This document shows, one piece after another, positions 23,824 to 35,318 of a stretch of DNA of 64,000 nt; the first letter of the stretch is position 1, and every line of letters starts with the position of its first letter. The notes beneath the pieces were generated by a model. That model was not told the DNA's origin. It was given only the letters and a program-made list of their open reading frames with translations, and searched no databases. This DNA comes from Malania oleifera (lineage: Eukaryota; Streptophyta; Magnoliopsida; Santalales; Ximeniaceae). Location: positions 124,466,958 to 124,530,957 of the forward strand of contig NC_080420.1 in the NCBI RefSeq assembly GCF_029873635.1, written 5' to 3'. The position numbers and the translations under genes were made by a program.

Positions 23824-25739
23824 TGTAATACCCCAAACCTCTCGCGGGCCCGGGGTGTTACTTTAGTGATGTCTATGTACCTGATACCATCTCATAATAT
23901 AAAACATGCAGCGGAATATGTAAAACATTCTCTATAGTCTATTACCAGAGTCTAACCATCAACATACAACAAAGTATTTCTATTCTCATATTACATCTCA
24001 AACTAAAAAGTCAACTAACTCGGTCCACACGACCATAATACAAGCCCTGAGGCGCACAACATAAACATCTCACATTTGAGTTCTTGCAGACACTCACAAA
24101 AAGAAACTATACTAGTTTCCACCCCTTGGTTTTGTTAAACTCGAACTTTGTGATTCCCTGAAGACATATGTTGTATACGGGGTGAGACACCTCTCAGTAA
24201 AGAAGATTAAGTTAATGACAGTGTGTGGTCAGCATGTGTTTCAGTGTATACAAATTCATACATCTCTCTTTTACTTAAAATAGTATATATACTCACTTCT
24301 CATTTCTCATAGTATAAAACAGTACTGAAAACAATTACATCATTTACATAAATATACTGATATGCCTAAAAGACTCGCCCTGGAACTATACGCCATGTAT
24401 AAACCCCCGTGGTTAGGGTTGTGCTGCTCGAAGACTGGACTAAAACCTGAGGGATCAACCCACACCAAGTCACTCCCTGCTAACTACGTCTGCAGACTTC
24501 CGCAACTCGCTTGCGGGTCTGATCGCCTTACCACTTCCTGGTACGTACTTCCAGGGAAGGTAACACCTCTACCTAGTTCAATCGGCTAGGATCACCCAAC
24601 ACCACTCTTGCAGTATAGCGTGGGCACACACGGTCAAATGGTGAAACACTCTCTAGCTACGATACCGTGCTCATAACAACTGGGTCCTCAGGGTTCCTAG
24701 AGCATATCACGCAATTTAAGTGATTAAAAGTGTATTTTAAATAAATTTTACTTAAAATCGATAATTTTATAAACCCCGCCCTCGCGCCGTTTACTACAAA
24801 CTCAGGCCTCGACCCTCTGTTACAACTTGACTCTCAGCCTCTGAATGAAACTCTGTCATTTTATAAACCCGGCCTCGCGCCGTTTAATACAAACTAAAGT
24901 CTCGATCCTCTAATAAAGTCCCTGCATTTCTCAAACAGTTCCAGTATGTTTCGCAAACAGTTAAGTATTACACCAACAATCTCATTTCTGGTATTTCCAT
25001 AACTATCAAAATAATAATCACCTACCACACAATTTTATCTATTTAAAACATAGCCCATAGGCAAGCAATAAAAACATTGTATAAATGGTTTGTAGGATCA
25101 AACCGTGCTTTCCACCATTCATTTCTACTCAAAATATCATATTGTATATCCTAGGTTTGAAAACAAGTTTTTTGAACGGTTAATTTTAAAAAGAATAACT
25201 GAAAACATAATATACTTACTCCATAAACATTTCCATCAATACAAAATCACTCAAAAATTGTATTAACATAATCCCCTTACCTATTTTCTGAAAAAGAATC
25301 CGAAACGGATGAAAAATCGAAAACCCTAGCTTTTCAAACCGGTGAAACTACGATATTCTATGAGTCAAAATGGGAGAGAGTGACCCGTGAGCACGTGGGA
25401 GTCAGTGGGAACCTTTTAGTGAAATAAAACTGAAAGCCTAGCAGAGCTCCAAAAGAAGGATTTTGAGATTTCTTTAAAAAAAAATGAGCTCATTTCTATT
25501 TATAAGTGGGCAGCCCAGGATAAAACTGAGGCCGGTTTCCCATGTTCCCACAAAACTGTCGCCGGTTTTGTGGTTGACTGGCCCAATTGACCCAAAATCA
25601 TGGCCGATTTTCTTGTGGCTTGGAAAACCGTCACCGGTGTTGGCTCTGACTTGTCCAATTCCTTCTTTTTCTTTTATTTTTCCTTTATTTCTCCCTTTTA
25701 TATTTATTTTCCTTTATTTTTTGCGTTTGGGATCCTACA
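23824..25739 (-). repeat. Gypsy-1 5' LTR (about 1.9 kb)
   Basis: The internal boundary is firm: forward TGTAATACCCC at 23824, abutting the primer site. The outer boundary at 25739 is inferred from TACA. A TATA box (minus strand TTATAAATAG) lies near 25500. Inside are the conserved hairpin motif (24179-24199) and two copies of a repeat containing CTCGCGCCGTTTA (24768-24806, 24863-24895). Confidence 0.75.
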
Positions 25740-25845
25740 AACTTAATCTAGTAAGTGACATGTATGTGCTGCTCAGATCTAGCACGTGACTTGTACATGG
25801 TCGAGCTCGCTAGGTTTGTCATGAGACTTACTCATGATAGACCTA

Positions 25846-26530
25846 ATATTATTATTACTATTATAATAAAAATAATAACAACTAATAATAGTTACATTCA
25901 CAATAACATTTATTATTATAAATATAATAATAACAAGAAGAACATTACTAAAAATAAAAAAAGCAATAATAATAATTATAAGGTTAATAATTATTATAAA
26001 AATAATAAAAAATAGTAATAACAATAATGAAAATAATAATTACACTAATAATAATCACTATTATGAAAATAATAAAAAATAATAATTAAATAAAAACAAC
26101 AACAATAATATTGTAACACTAATTTTTATTATTAATATAAAATGATAATAACTAATAATAATTATAGCAATTACAACAAATATTAATATTTATTACTATT
26201 AAAATTAATAAAAACAGCAAGAACAATAATAATAAAATATGCAAGAATAATTATTGTTATTTTAAGGACATTTATTATTATAAAAATAAATTTAAAAATA
26301 ATAATAACTAATAATTATTATAGTGGCAATTATATATTACTATAAAAATAATAACAACAAAAATAACAATAGTAATAATAATAGGAAAAATAAGAATTAT
26401 TATTTAAGGATGATAATTAGTATAAAATAATAATAATAACAAAAATATAAAAATATTAACACTAATAAAAAATACTAATATAAAATTTTAAAAATAATAT
26501 TAAAAATTAAATAATTATGCATTAGATGTT
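25846..26530. repeat. Long AAT-rich low-complexity tract
   Basis: About 690 bp of imperfect AAT/ATA/AAC triplets, almost free of G and C. Open frames here are by-products of the repeat. Confidence 0.9.
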
Positions 26531-27048
26531 TTTACATTAAAAAAAAAAACTTATTTTTCATTTTGTAATAGAACCTATTGAAGAATACAAAATGTTGGAA
26601 AGGAATTGAAACTGAATTTCTACGTCATTTCATGTTGCTAACAAAATACATTAATTGCGTTCAAAAACAATTCCATTCCTATCTTGATTATATTCTTCAC
26701 TTGATTCATTTTTCACTTCAATTTTATCCCTAAACTAAATGAGGGGTTATTCTTGATATAGCCTTTAATTTTGCCACTGACAGTTTTGAGAGAGATAGAG
26801 GATTCTCAATTGATCATCTTATACTTTTCTTCGTTGAATAATTCGTCAATTTGATGAGAGAGTCATCAAATTTTAATCAACTTACACCCCGGACAAAAAT
26901 GGACATCAACACCTAATATCCATAGTAATTCTTCTTATGATCATCGGAGTTATGTCATTGCATATCTTTATGATTTTAAAACTTGCGAGGAGATAAATAA
27001 AACACTAAAAATTTAAGAAAATTATAATAAAAAACTCAATACTCTTAA
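26531..27048. other. Unassigned AT-rich stretch
   Basis: No coding signal or repeat structure recognised. It ends with CTTAA, the left target copy of the next element. Confidence 0.5.
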
Positions 27049-29190
27049 TGTAACGACGTGCTTATTTTACCATTTCCATTTTTTTTCCATTATAATAAAA
27101 TCGATATAATAAATCTAGCAGATCATAATCAACATGTACCCATGGGTACTAGGGATACATCATAAATACATAATGGAAGCCTAAGCAGCAAGAAACATAA
27201 AATCATATACATCTCATTTTATCATTCAACACAATACCAGAGTTTACTACATTCATCGTATGCATCCCAAAACATTTAAAACCAATTCTAGGGTCATCAC
27301 CCAAAAATCCATCTAACCCTAGCAAAAGACTTACCCTTCAGATAGGGTAGGACTAAAGAACTCTAGTGTTGCGGAGCTTTATCCGCTCTCCTATCTGGGG
27401 CTCTCGAAATGTTCATATAATTTGGGGTGAGACACCTCTCAGTAGGGGAAAATAAACTAATACCAGTGTGTGGCAACATGAGTATTTTCATGTTATACAT
27501 AAAACTATACATAAACATATTTAGTGAAACTGTTTGTATCATATCTGGGAAAACATATATAATCATATCTTAATAGAACATACTGGATTTATATAAACAT
27601 AATTCATCTCATATGATAATAATACAAAACAACCCTGGGAGGTTAGCTGGCTGGTGTCATGTCTTACTCCCACATGACTGGGTTGTATGGCCTGAAGGCG
27701 GGATCTGACAATGGTTAGTCGACCACTGCCAAGTCAAAAGTAAGATCTGTAAGAACAATGGTTCTGCCAGACCTAGTCCGAACACCAAGGGCGACAACAC
27801 TTTAATAAACCACATCATACGACAGCGATAACACTAACATCATAATAATCATGATCACATAGCTACAGTACCATGCTCGTGTAAGCCTAAACCAAACCAA
27901 TCAGATTCTGATAACATATAACATATATTCAAATAGTGATACATGGCTATTTCATAGTAATAATTGATAAGTAATATCATCATATCATTTTGCATATTAT
28001 ACATGAAAATCATTGGCCCGTATGTTGGTATTTCATATTTTACCATTCACGACCCGTACGCCGACATTTCATATTTTACCATTCACAGGCCGTATGCCGT
28101 ATTATATATCAGATAGTACTTTTGACCTGTACACTGTCATATCATATTTAAAGCTCGGCCCGTACGCCGACATATCACATAAACCCTCGGCCCATACACC
28201 GATATATCATATCAAAACTCTTAGCCCGTATGCCGGTATATCATATCAAAACTCTCGGCCCGTACGCGGGTATATCATAATAAAACTCTCGGCCCGTACA
28301 CCGATATATCATAATAAACTTTGTATCATTTATCATTTTCCCAGAAATCAGTAAAACATAATAAATTCTACTCATGCCACACAAAATGGGTATTACACAT
28401 ATTTAACACATATTCTCATTTACAGCAGTGTTTTCCCAAACATAATGCTAATATATATATATATATTCCTGAAATTAGATGCTGTAAAATTATACATACA
28501 TTTTCGTGAAAACAACTAGTTTATCCCCTTACCAGACTTTTGAAAAGCCCCTAAAGTGTATCAGCCCTGTACCCGTAGGGTTCCCCGTTCAATACCCTGA
28601 AAACAACATCTTCCACAATAAAATTTCAGTATTTCTTCGACTACTACATTTTCTACAATTGTACAAAAGTCGAATACTGAATAGAAAGCCTTACCCCGAA
28701 TCTGGGATGGAATTCAAACTAGCCCCACCAACGATCCACTCCAACAGATTTGAAGAGAACTCTCCCAGGGGTGTCGTGGTGGCCTCCGATCGTCGAACCG
28801 TAAAAAATCCAGCCCAGAAACTTAGAGAGAAGGGGTGAAGGACGAAAATGTAGTGAGAGAAAGTGAGGTTTGCAAGTTTCTACGCTGAATTCGCGTTTAG
28901 GGCTATTTATACATTGACCTTTGTCAATGAGTCACGTCACCTTGGCGACGAGGTCACGAAGGAAGTTCATCGACGAACGTTCGTTTCTTGTCGTCGAAAT
29001 TCAGAAATGGAAAAATAGTCTCTCAGTATTTTCTCATCGACGAAACGCGCCATCGTTGACGAGCCCAATAAGCCACTTCGTCGACGAACTCGAAGCATTC
29101 GTCAACGAGGCCTGCTGTCACCCCCTTCTTCAATTTCCATTTTCCTCCATCTTTTATTATTTAAATATCATAATTCTTCAGGTTAGTACA
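27049..29190 (-). mobile_element. Solo LTR-B of a gypsy element, exact 5-bp target duplication
   Basis: In its own orientation (minus) it starts TGTACTAACCTGAAG at 29190 and ends ...GTCGTTACA at 27049. The flanks are CTTAA at 27044-27048 and CTTAA at 29191-29195. No internal coding region is present, so this is the product of LTR-LTR recombination. A TATA box lies at 28901-28913 (minus: TGTATAAATAGCC). CGTCGACGA-type motifs lie upstream of it, a 9-unit tandem repeat and the hairpin motif downstream. Confidence 0.92.
28014..28320 (-). repeat. Nine-unit minisatellite inside LTR-B
   Basis: Units of about 33-35 bp each begin with a variant of CGGCCCGTACGCCG and end in an AT-rich half (ATATCATATCAAAACTCT). 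The last five units are the most alike. Confidence 0.9.
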
Positions 29191-29195
29191 CTTAA

Positions 29196-29544
29196 AGATC
29201 CTTAAGGATTATATTTGTGCATGCATTTTGAGATCCTAAGGTGATAATAGTTTTTGTCCTTTGTATGACTATCCAATATTCAAATATTAGATAGTTGAAT
29301 AATATGGGAAGAATTCGAGTCTTGATTGATTATATTCAAAGGTAATCATCCACACCAAACTTAGGTGACCCATTTATAGTCAATAAATTTGGTGACCATT
29401 TTTAAAAATAAAGTGTAGAAAATCAATCCATTGATTTTCAAACTCATTTTTATTTTTACAAACAGAGTCTCCACTTTTTTTTAATATTTTTGGAAATGTA
29501 AAAATAAAGTAAAAACTTTTTTAAATAGTGTAAGTTAATGGGTA
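29196..29544. other. Unassigned stretch between LTR-B and Gypsy-2
   Basis: AT-rich, no coding signal. It lies where the rest of the Gypsy-2 3' LTR would be expected, but I see no LTR end. Confidence 0.45.
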
Positions 29545-30548
29545 CCTTTGTCAATAGGGAATGTAACTCGTTAATTCCTTAAACAAGGAATTAATGGAGT
29601 GTTTCACACTACTCGGCATAAACCGGTAATTTACGACCATCGGTATTAACTCGGCATGTCATACGACCCCACGGTATTAATCCGGAATGTCTCAACCCCA
29701 TGGAATCAAACCGGCATGCCATTATTGACCCCACGGTAATGAAACGGGCATGTCAGTAACTACCATTCCTGAAAACAGTTTGGAACTCTAGTTCCTATAT
29801 TCCATTTCAAATACATCACGACCCAATCATCACAAAATATCCTCTTCTGCCACACCTATTTAAATAATTAAACAATCATATGATAATGGATTCGGAAATA
29901 CAGTTTAACATAGAATAAAGGTACGGTCATCTCTATACTTTAGTTTTATTCAAATAAACGATTTTCCAAAAGAAACGGAGATGATACCTGAAACCCTAAT
30001 TTTTTCGAAAACCGCACACCCGAAAAATCGGCAATCTCGCTTGGTGAAATTTTCCAAACAAGTAACCAAAACATTCTTATAAACATAACCTACAGTTCTA
30101 TCAAATCAGATTTTAAAAATAATCGATATAAACAAATACCCTTACCTATTCCCAAATACCGAAACACGACTCCAAACAACTGGAAACAATCACACAAATT
30201 TCTAAATCCTAAAATCGAAAGACCATACGTCAATAGCACCCTATTTAGTACAGATCTACAAGTCACTAGGTTCGTTTCGACCCTTACCTTAACTTCGGGG
30301 TAAAAACTCGAAAATCCTCAAATCGAGATTCTACTTCGTAGGACTTGTAGAGATTCACCCGCTGATCCACATAGTAACGTTGGATCGTTAATTCGGGCAA
30401 CGAGCAGCTCGAGATCTTAGAGAGAGAGAGTTATATAATAAACATAACTTAGCCCTTAAGTTATCTAAAAATATCTCCTCCAAGATATTTATATATAAAT
30501 ATCTAAAAATATCTCCTCCAATATTCTTTTTTTGTTCGGATTACTACA
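29545..30548 (-). repeat. Gypsy-2 3' LTR, partial
   Basis: Starts TGTAGTAATCCGAAC at 30548 (minus strand), just after the purine tract AAGGAGGGGAGAT (30549-30562). TATA-like repeats lie near 30480-30510. 29630-29760 has about four degenerate 30-bp units containing CCCACGGTAATNAA. The distal end is not found. Confidence 0.7.
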
Positions 30549-30807
30549 ATCTCCCCTCCTTATAAAATTTCGTCCTCAAAATTTGCTAACTGTTTCTATC
30601 ACATCGTCTGAACTCTAACTGCTCTGTCTCTAGGAAGAGTCGGCGGCCACCCACATAGCAGCCTCGTCCCAAATTTATTACCTGCCCTCACTTATGGCGA
30701 AGGAATACTGTGGTTACACATAACGTCTCAAGAGATTATAAATACAAGCTCTCCTAGAGACCAAACAAACCACTTACTTACCACTCTGCTTACCTATCTA
30801 ACTCTAA

Positions 30808-31109
30808 GCATCTCTGAATAACTGAAGATACTTCTGACGTATCTTTGACTCTAACTCTCATGAAGCTTCCTTGATTGCATGATTACTCTAAAGTACCATC
30901 ACAAGCGGAATCTTTTTAGTATGTAACTCCCATTCCTTAAGGCCTAGAATCTGAACCGGTATTTCACCATATGCTAAAGTGTCCCCGAGCTCCAAGGACT
31001 CGTAGTTGATCACATGGGAAGGATCAGGAACATACCTTCTAAGCATGGACATGTTGAATACGTCTTGAATCCTAGACAGTGTTGTGTGTAATGCTATCCT
31101 ATACGCCAC
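30808..31109 (-). pseudogene. Gypsy-2 integrase C-terminal part and chromodomain remnant
   Basis: Reads VAYRIALHTTLSRIQDVFNM, SMLRRYVPDPSHVI, VQILGLKEWEL, IPLVMVL, stop, SNHAIKEAS, stop, ELESKIRQKYLQLF. The last part matches the chromodomain of Tekay-type elements; two positions that are normally Trp are stop codons. Confidence 0.82.
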
Positions 31110-31528
31110 CGAACCGACTCTCTCCAGAATCGTCCTCTTATCTCGTCATTTGGAACACACAACCTGGTGCCAAATCTCAATACACCATCATTAGAGATGT
31201 TAAAATATGCAACCAGCCCCTTATGCACTTTCTTTACAACCTCCATTAACTCTTCATCATTGGCCTGGGCGGCTTTAATTCTCTCAAACAATGTTGGCTG
31301 GATCACCAAGCTAGCAATGAATTTCTGGTGATTACCACTCACCAATTCTACATTGAGACTTTCTAGATCCATTTTGATACGATGTTGATCTACCACCGCA
31401 GATATTGACGCATGCTCTGACTTCTGACTCAACGCTTCAACTACTATGTTAGCTCTTCCTAGGTGATAACTGATGGTGCATTCGTACTCCTTTATTAGCT
31501 CAAGCCACCTCCTCTGCCTCATTTTCAA
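31094..31528 (-). pseudogene. Gypsy-2 RNase H end and integrase N-terminal linker
   Basis: Reads RRWLELIKEYECTISYHLGR, then IVVEALSQKS, a linker, and FGTRLCVPNDEIRG. The zinc-binding HHCC region and the DDE core that should follow are missing; the text jumps to the C-terminal domain in the overlapping frame. Confidence 0.82.
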
Positions 31529-31577
31529 CTCCTTCTACGTGAAAAATTATTTGAGGCTCTTATGGTCTGTGAAGATC

Positions 31578-31860
31578 TCACACTTTTCCCCATACAGGTA
31601 GTGTCTCCAGATCATGTGTAGGGTAATTCTTCTCGTACTCCTTGAGTTGCCGAGAAGCATAAGTAAACACTTTCCCCTGTTGCATCAGCACACATCCTAA
31701 ACCCTTCAGAGATGCGTCGCTATATAATACAAAACCACCGTTCTTAGATGGGATTGTCAAAACCGAAGTAGTGATCAGTCGGTGTTTCAACTCCTGGAAG
31801 TTCTGCTCACACTCATCGGTCGACTCAAATTTCACATCCTTCCTTGTTAGCCGTGTAAGA
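31578..31860 (-). pseudogene. Gypsy-2 RNase H fragment
   Basis: Reads [77 protein letters not shown] holds the first RNase H acidic residue. The coding frame is continuous with 33719-34180 once LTR-C and one TATCT are removed. Confidence 0.88.
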
Positions 31861-32170
31861 GGGCCAGATATGTAAGCACCTGACTCGAGATAGGTATATT
31901 AAATAAATAAGAAAAGAGAAGGAAAATTTTAAAAGGGTAAAAACCAACAGGGTGGGCTCGTCGAAGAGGCTTCTTTTCTCGTCGACAAAGTCCCTTGTAC
32001 ATCTCGGCGACGAGTTTCAGTGGTTTGTCGACAAAGAGATACTGATAGATTTTGGGAAATCCTAAAATCTCAGGATCGTTGACGAGTCCACTTTGACGTT
32101 GACGAACCTCCTTCTTTAGCTCGTCGACGAGGACGTTGTCTCGTTGACGAGTCTAGCCAGGTCAACTTGC

Positions 32171-32180
32171 TTATAAATAT
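32171..32180 (+). promoter_or_regulatory. LTR-C TATA box
   Basis: TTATAAATAT about 300 bp into the LTR, after the CGTCGACGA cluster, placed where the U3 to R boundary is expected. Confidence 0.65.
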
Positions 32181-32216
32181 CTTTTAGCTTTGCTTAATGA
32201 AGAAGAAACCAAAAAC

Positions 32217-32274
32217 CTCTCTCTCTCTCTCTCTCTCTATAAAACTTGAATACTCTCTCTCTCTATCTCTCTAG
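32217..32274 (+). repeat. (CT)n microsatellite in LTR-C
   Basis: Two CT runs separated by a short AT-rich spacer, in what should be the LTR leader. Confidence 0.85.
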
Positions 32275-33718
32275 GATTTCAGGCCATCAGTTGCTGGAAT
32301 CAACGATCCGACGTTGCTACATGGATCAGAAGGAGAATCTATACGTTTATAGCGGATCGAAAATTTGTTTCGAGGATTTTTGGGCTTTGCCAAAAATTGA
32401 AGTAAGGGTCCAATTTCATTTTTGTTTCGGTAGATCTGTAGAGAATAGTATTGCAAGAAAATATTGTTCTTCATTGTTTAGGTTTTGGTACCTCGGTTCG
32501 CTATTTTGGAACCGTAAAGTTCATGTTTTGGTTTTCGGGTTAAGGTAAGGGGATTCTGTTTATAGTAGTAGTTTTTGAAATTGGAATCGGTAAACATGTA
32601 GTTTACAATTGTATGTATGTTTTGGGTACTTATTTAGGAAAATTTATTAGGTAAAAATACGGGATTTTCGGGTTACTGTTATGGGAAAAATTGGGGGTTT
32701 CGGGTATCATCTTTATTTTTGTTAGAAAATCATATGTTGTATAAAAAGGTAGTAATGAGATGACCCTACCTATATTTGTATTAAACTGCATTCTCGAATT
32801 GAAAACAATATGATTGTTGTATACTCAAATAAGTGTGGAATGAATTGTTGTATATAAAATGTTCCAAGTTTTGTAAAAGTAGTTGTGATGGCTAATTACC
32901 GTAAATTGAGGGGTATGGGAATGTGAGTTCCAAAATTGTTCCAAGTTTTGTGAAATTTGCCACGTCTCGGCTAATTACCATGGACAAACGTCATGTCTCG
33001 GTTAAATACCATGGTCGAGAGTGTCCGACTCTATATCTGAGGGTATGAAATATCGTTTGTTTGTTCCGGCTGGTCACCGATGGGTTAAGTGGACACCGTA
33101 TTAGCAACGATATCGCTGTGGAGCTTCGGTTAATGTAGGGTATCAGGTGCTTGAGTGTGACGACACTGACCGTATGTTTGGTATTGTATGTACTGGAACT
33201 GGATTGTGAAAATACTAGAACTATATCATGTTATGTTTTAAGTCGAAATAACACTCGTATGCCACAAAATGATATAACGTGTTTTCTTCCTTACTGAGAG
33301 GTGTCTCACCCCGAATATACAAATGTTTTCACATCCTTCGAGTAGTCGAAACTAGCATCCTAGCGTTCAGGAGTGTGGGTGTCGATTAGCTACGTAAAGT
33401 ACTTGAGTAAGTACTGATTTTTGTAACTGGGTTGTCATTTTTGGGTTTTGTAGACACCCAGGGTATGTACTGTATTTTGGAGCGTAGACTCTAGCTATGT
33501 ATAGACTCTGGTATAGCACGTTGTATGTATTATAAAGAACATTTTCGCTGCGTATTTGATGTGTATGTATGTGTATATGATTGTGTATAGGGTTTACGTG
33601 TACCCCACGGGGTTAGACACTCATTCAGGGTAGTATCATGTATGTTTTAAATGATATAAAGATAGATTAGGTTACTAAAATCACAGCTGGGGCCCATCCG
33701 CGGGTTTGGGGCGTGACA

Positions 33719-34180
33719 AGATAACTTAGAGTATCCCTCCACGAACCAACGATAATACCCTGCCAGTCCTAGGGAACTCTGAACCTCTTGGACACTCTTC
33801 GGTTTCACCCAGTCTACCACTGCTTCAATCTTACTTAGATCAACTGAGATACCACCCCTCGACATGACATGACCCTTAAATGCAACATGTTCCAACCAGA
33901 ACTCGCATTTCTTTAACTTAGCACGCAACTTTTTTTCTCGTAGTACCTGAAGCACCAACCTCATATGGTTTTCATGCTCTTCCGGACTCCTCGAGTATAC
34001 CAGAATATCATTGATAAACACCACCACAAATTGGTCTAGGTATTTATGGAAAACCATGTTTATTAGGTCCATAAATTCTGCTGGAGGGTTAGTCAACTCG
34101 AATGGCATGACTAGAAACTTGTAGTGGCCATATCTAGTTTGGAAAGCAGTCTTTACCACATCCTCAGACTTAACCTTCAC
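33719..34180 (-). pseudogene. Gypsy-2 reverse transcriptase, C-terminal half
   Basis: Reads [82 protein letters not shown]. The active site is FIND in place of FIDD/YVDD, so one catalytic Asp is lost. It is cut by LTR-C right after SKL. Confidence 0.88.
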
Positions 34181-34199
34181 CTGATGATACCCTGACCAT

Positions 34200-35240
34200 A
34201 GATCGATCTTAGAGAAGACCTGTGTTCACTGCAGCTAGTCAAACAGATCATCTATACAAGGCAACAGGTATCTATTCTTAGTTGTTACCTTGTTAATCTC
34301 ACGGTAGTCAATGCACTTCCTCATTGACTCGTATTTCTTTTTCACGAACAACACTGGAGCTCCCCAAGGCGAAACACTAGGTCTGATAAATCTTTTATCC
34401 AGTAGTTCCTACAATTGCTCCTTCAACTCTATAAGTTCTACCGGAGCCATCTGGTATGGAGTTTTAGAAATCTATACCTTTCTTAACAGCAATTCAATAA
34501 CGAACTCCACCTCACGATCAGGAGGTAAATCAGGTAAGTCTTCTGGGAATATATCTGGGAATTCATTAACCACTCGGATATCCTCGAGCTTTAACTCATT
34601 TCGTGGTGGCTCTTTTACACATGCTAGGTACCCTTGACACCCGTCCAAGAGTAACATTTTTACCCGTATTGCTGATAGAATCTGTGGCACTGAGCGCACA
34701 CACGATCCCACGAACTTATACTCCTGTCCATCCGGAGGTCTGAACACAACCTCTTTCCAGTTACAGTCGATGACAGCAAAACTGGAGGATAACCAGTCCA
34801 TCCCCAGAATGACATCAAACCCGTACATGTTGAATACCACTAGATTCACCAGTAGCATCCTTCCCTGAATTTCTATAGGATAATCCCCCATCTTCTTCCT
34901 ACAGATCACCATACTCTCCGATGTGTCACCATGGACAATTTCGCATCCATCACTTGGGTTTCAACCCCACACATTTTCACAAAATTTGCAGATATAAAGG
35001 AGTGGGTTGCTCCTGAATCAAATAAGACAACGACTTTATTCGAAAGCAATAACATGGTACCTATTACCACGTTGACCACGTTCTTCGCATCAACATGGGT
35101 TAGCGAGTAAACTCTCGCCTGAGCCATGTTTCTCTGCAAATTTCCCCAGGGCGCTTGGTTACCTACTCCGTACTGATTTAGTGTAGGCGTAGCACTCATC
35201 GGCGCACAACAGACTCGAGCCACGTGGCCCTGTTCGCCGC
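34200..35240 (-). pseudogene. Gypsy-2 protease and RT N-terminal part
   Basis: A CCHC knuckle (CRHCGEQGHVARVC) is at about 35200-35240. The protease block VVVLFDSGATHSFISANFVK has an intact DSG motif; then FDVILGMDWLSSSFAVIDC and EFPDIFPEDLPDLPPDREVE lead into RT. Breaks near 34470 and 34906. Confidence 0.87.
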
Positions 35241-35318
35241 AATGACGACAGTTACCCGTGAATGGTCAACACTCACCCTCATGCCACCTATGGCACTTGG
35301 GACACCATGCGCGAGATG

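Larger units (their letters stand above)
19437..25739 (-). mobile_element. Gypsy-1: Ty3/gypsy element (Tekay/Del-like), truncated, with hAT insertion
   Basis: Reads on the minus strand from right to left: 5' LTR, methionine-tRNA primer site, gag, zinc knuckle, protease, first half of RT. The sequence stops matching shortly after the RT active site near 19437, and there is no RNase H, integrase or 3' LTR on that side. Gag is split by a hAT-type insertion. Protease and RT wording and the about 1.9-kb LTR suggest the Tekay/Del group (inference). Stops are scattered through all domains. Confidence 0.88.
31871..33718 (+). mobile_element. Solo LTR-C in Gypsy-2, exact 5-bp target duplication
   Basis: Starts TGTAAGCACCTGACTCG and ends GGGGCGTGACA. 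AGATA flanks both sides (31866-31870 and 33719-33723). It is oriented opposite to its host element. TATA box TTATAAATAT at 32171-32180. Upstream of it are several CGTCGACGA-type motifs; downstream are (CT)n runs and the hairpin motif at 33292-33312. No coding region. Confidence 0.94.
29545..35318 (-). mobile_element. Gypsy-2: Ty3/gypsy element (Tekay/Del-like), truncated at both ends, with solo LTR inside
   Basis: Minus-strand order from the right: two gag zinc-knuckle-like pieces at about 35206-35310, protease, RT, [solo LTR-C inserted], RNase H, integrase N- and C-terminal parts with the core deleted, chromodomain-like tail, purine tract, partial 3' LTR. The 5' half of gag and the 5' LTR are lost; homology ends at about 35318. 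Many stops. Confidence 0.88.

Noticed and set aside
25755..26024. Asn/Lys-rich and Ile-rich open frames
   Set aside because: Direct by-products of the AAT-rich tract.
28013..28354. 113-residue frame with repeated HILPFTxR / ISYQ units as a repeat protein
   Set aside because: It is the LTR-B minisatellite read in one frame; the unit length is not constant, and the tract lies on the non-coding strand of a solo LTR.
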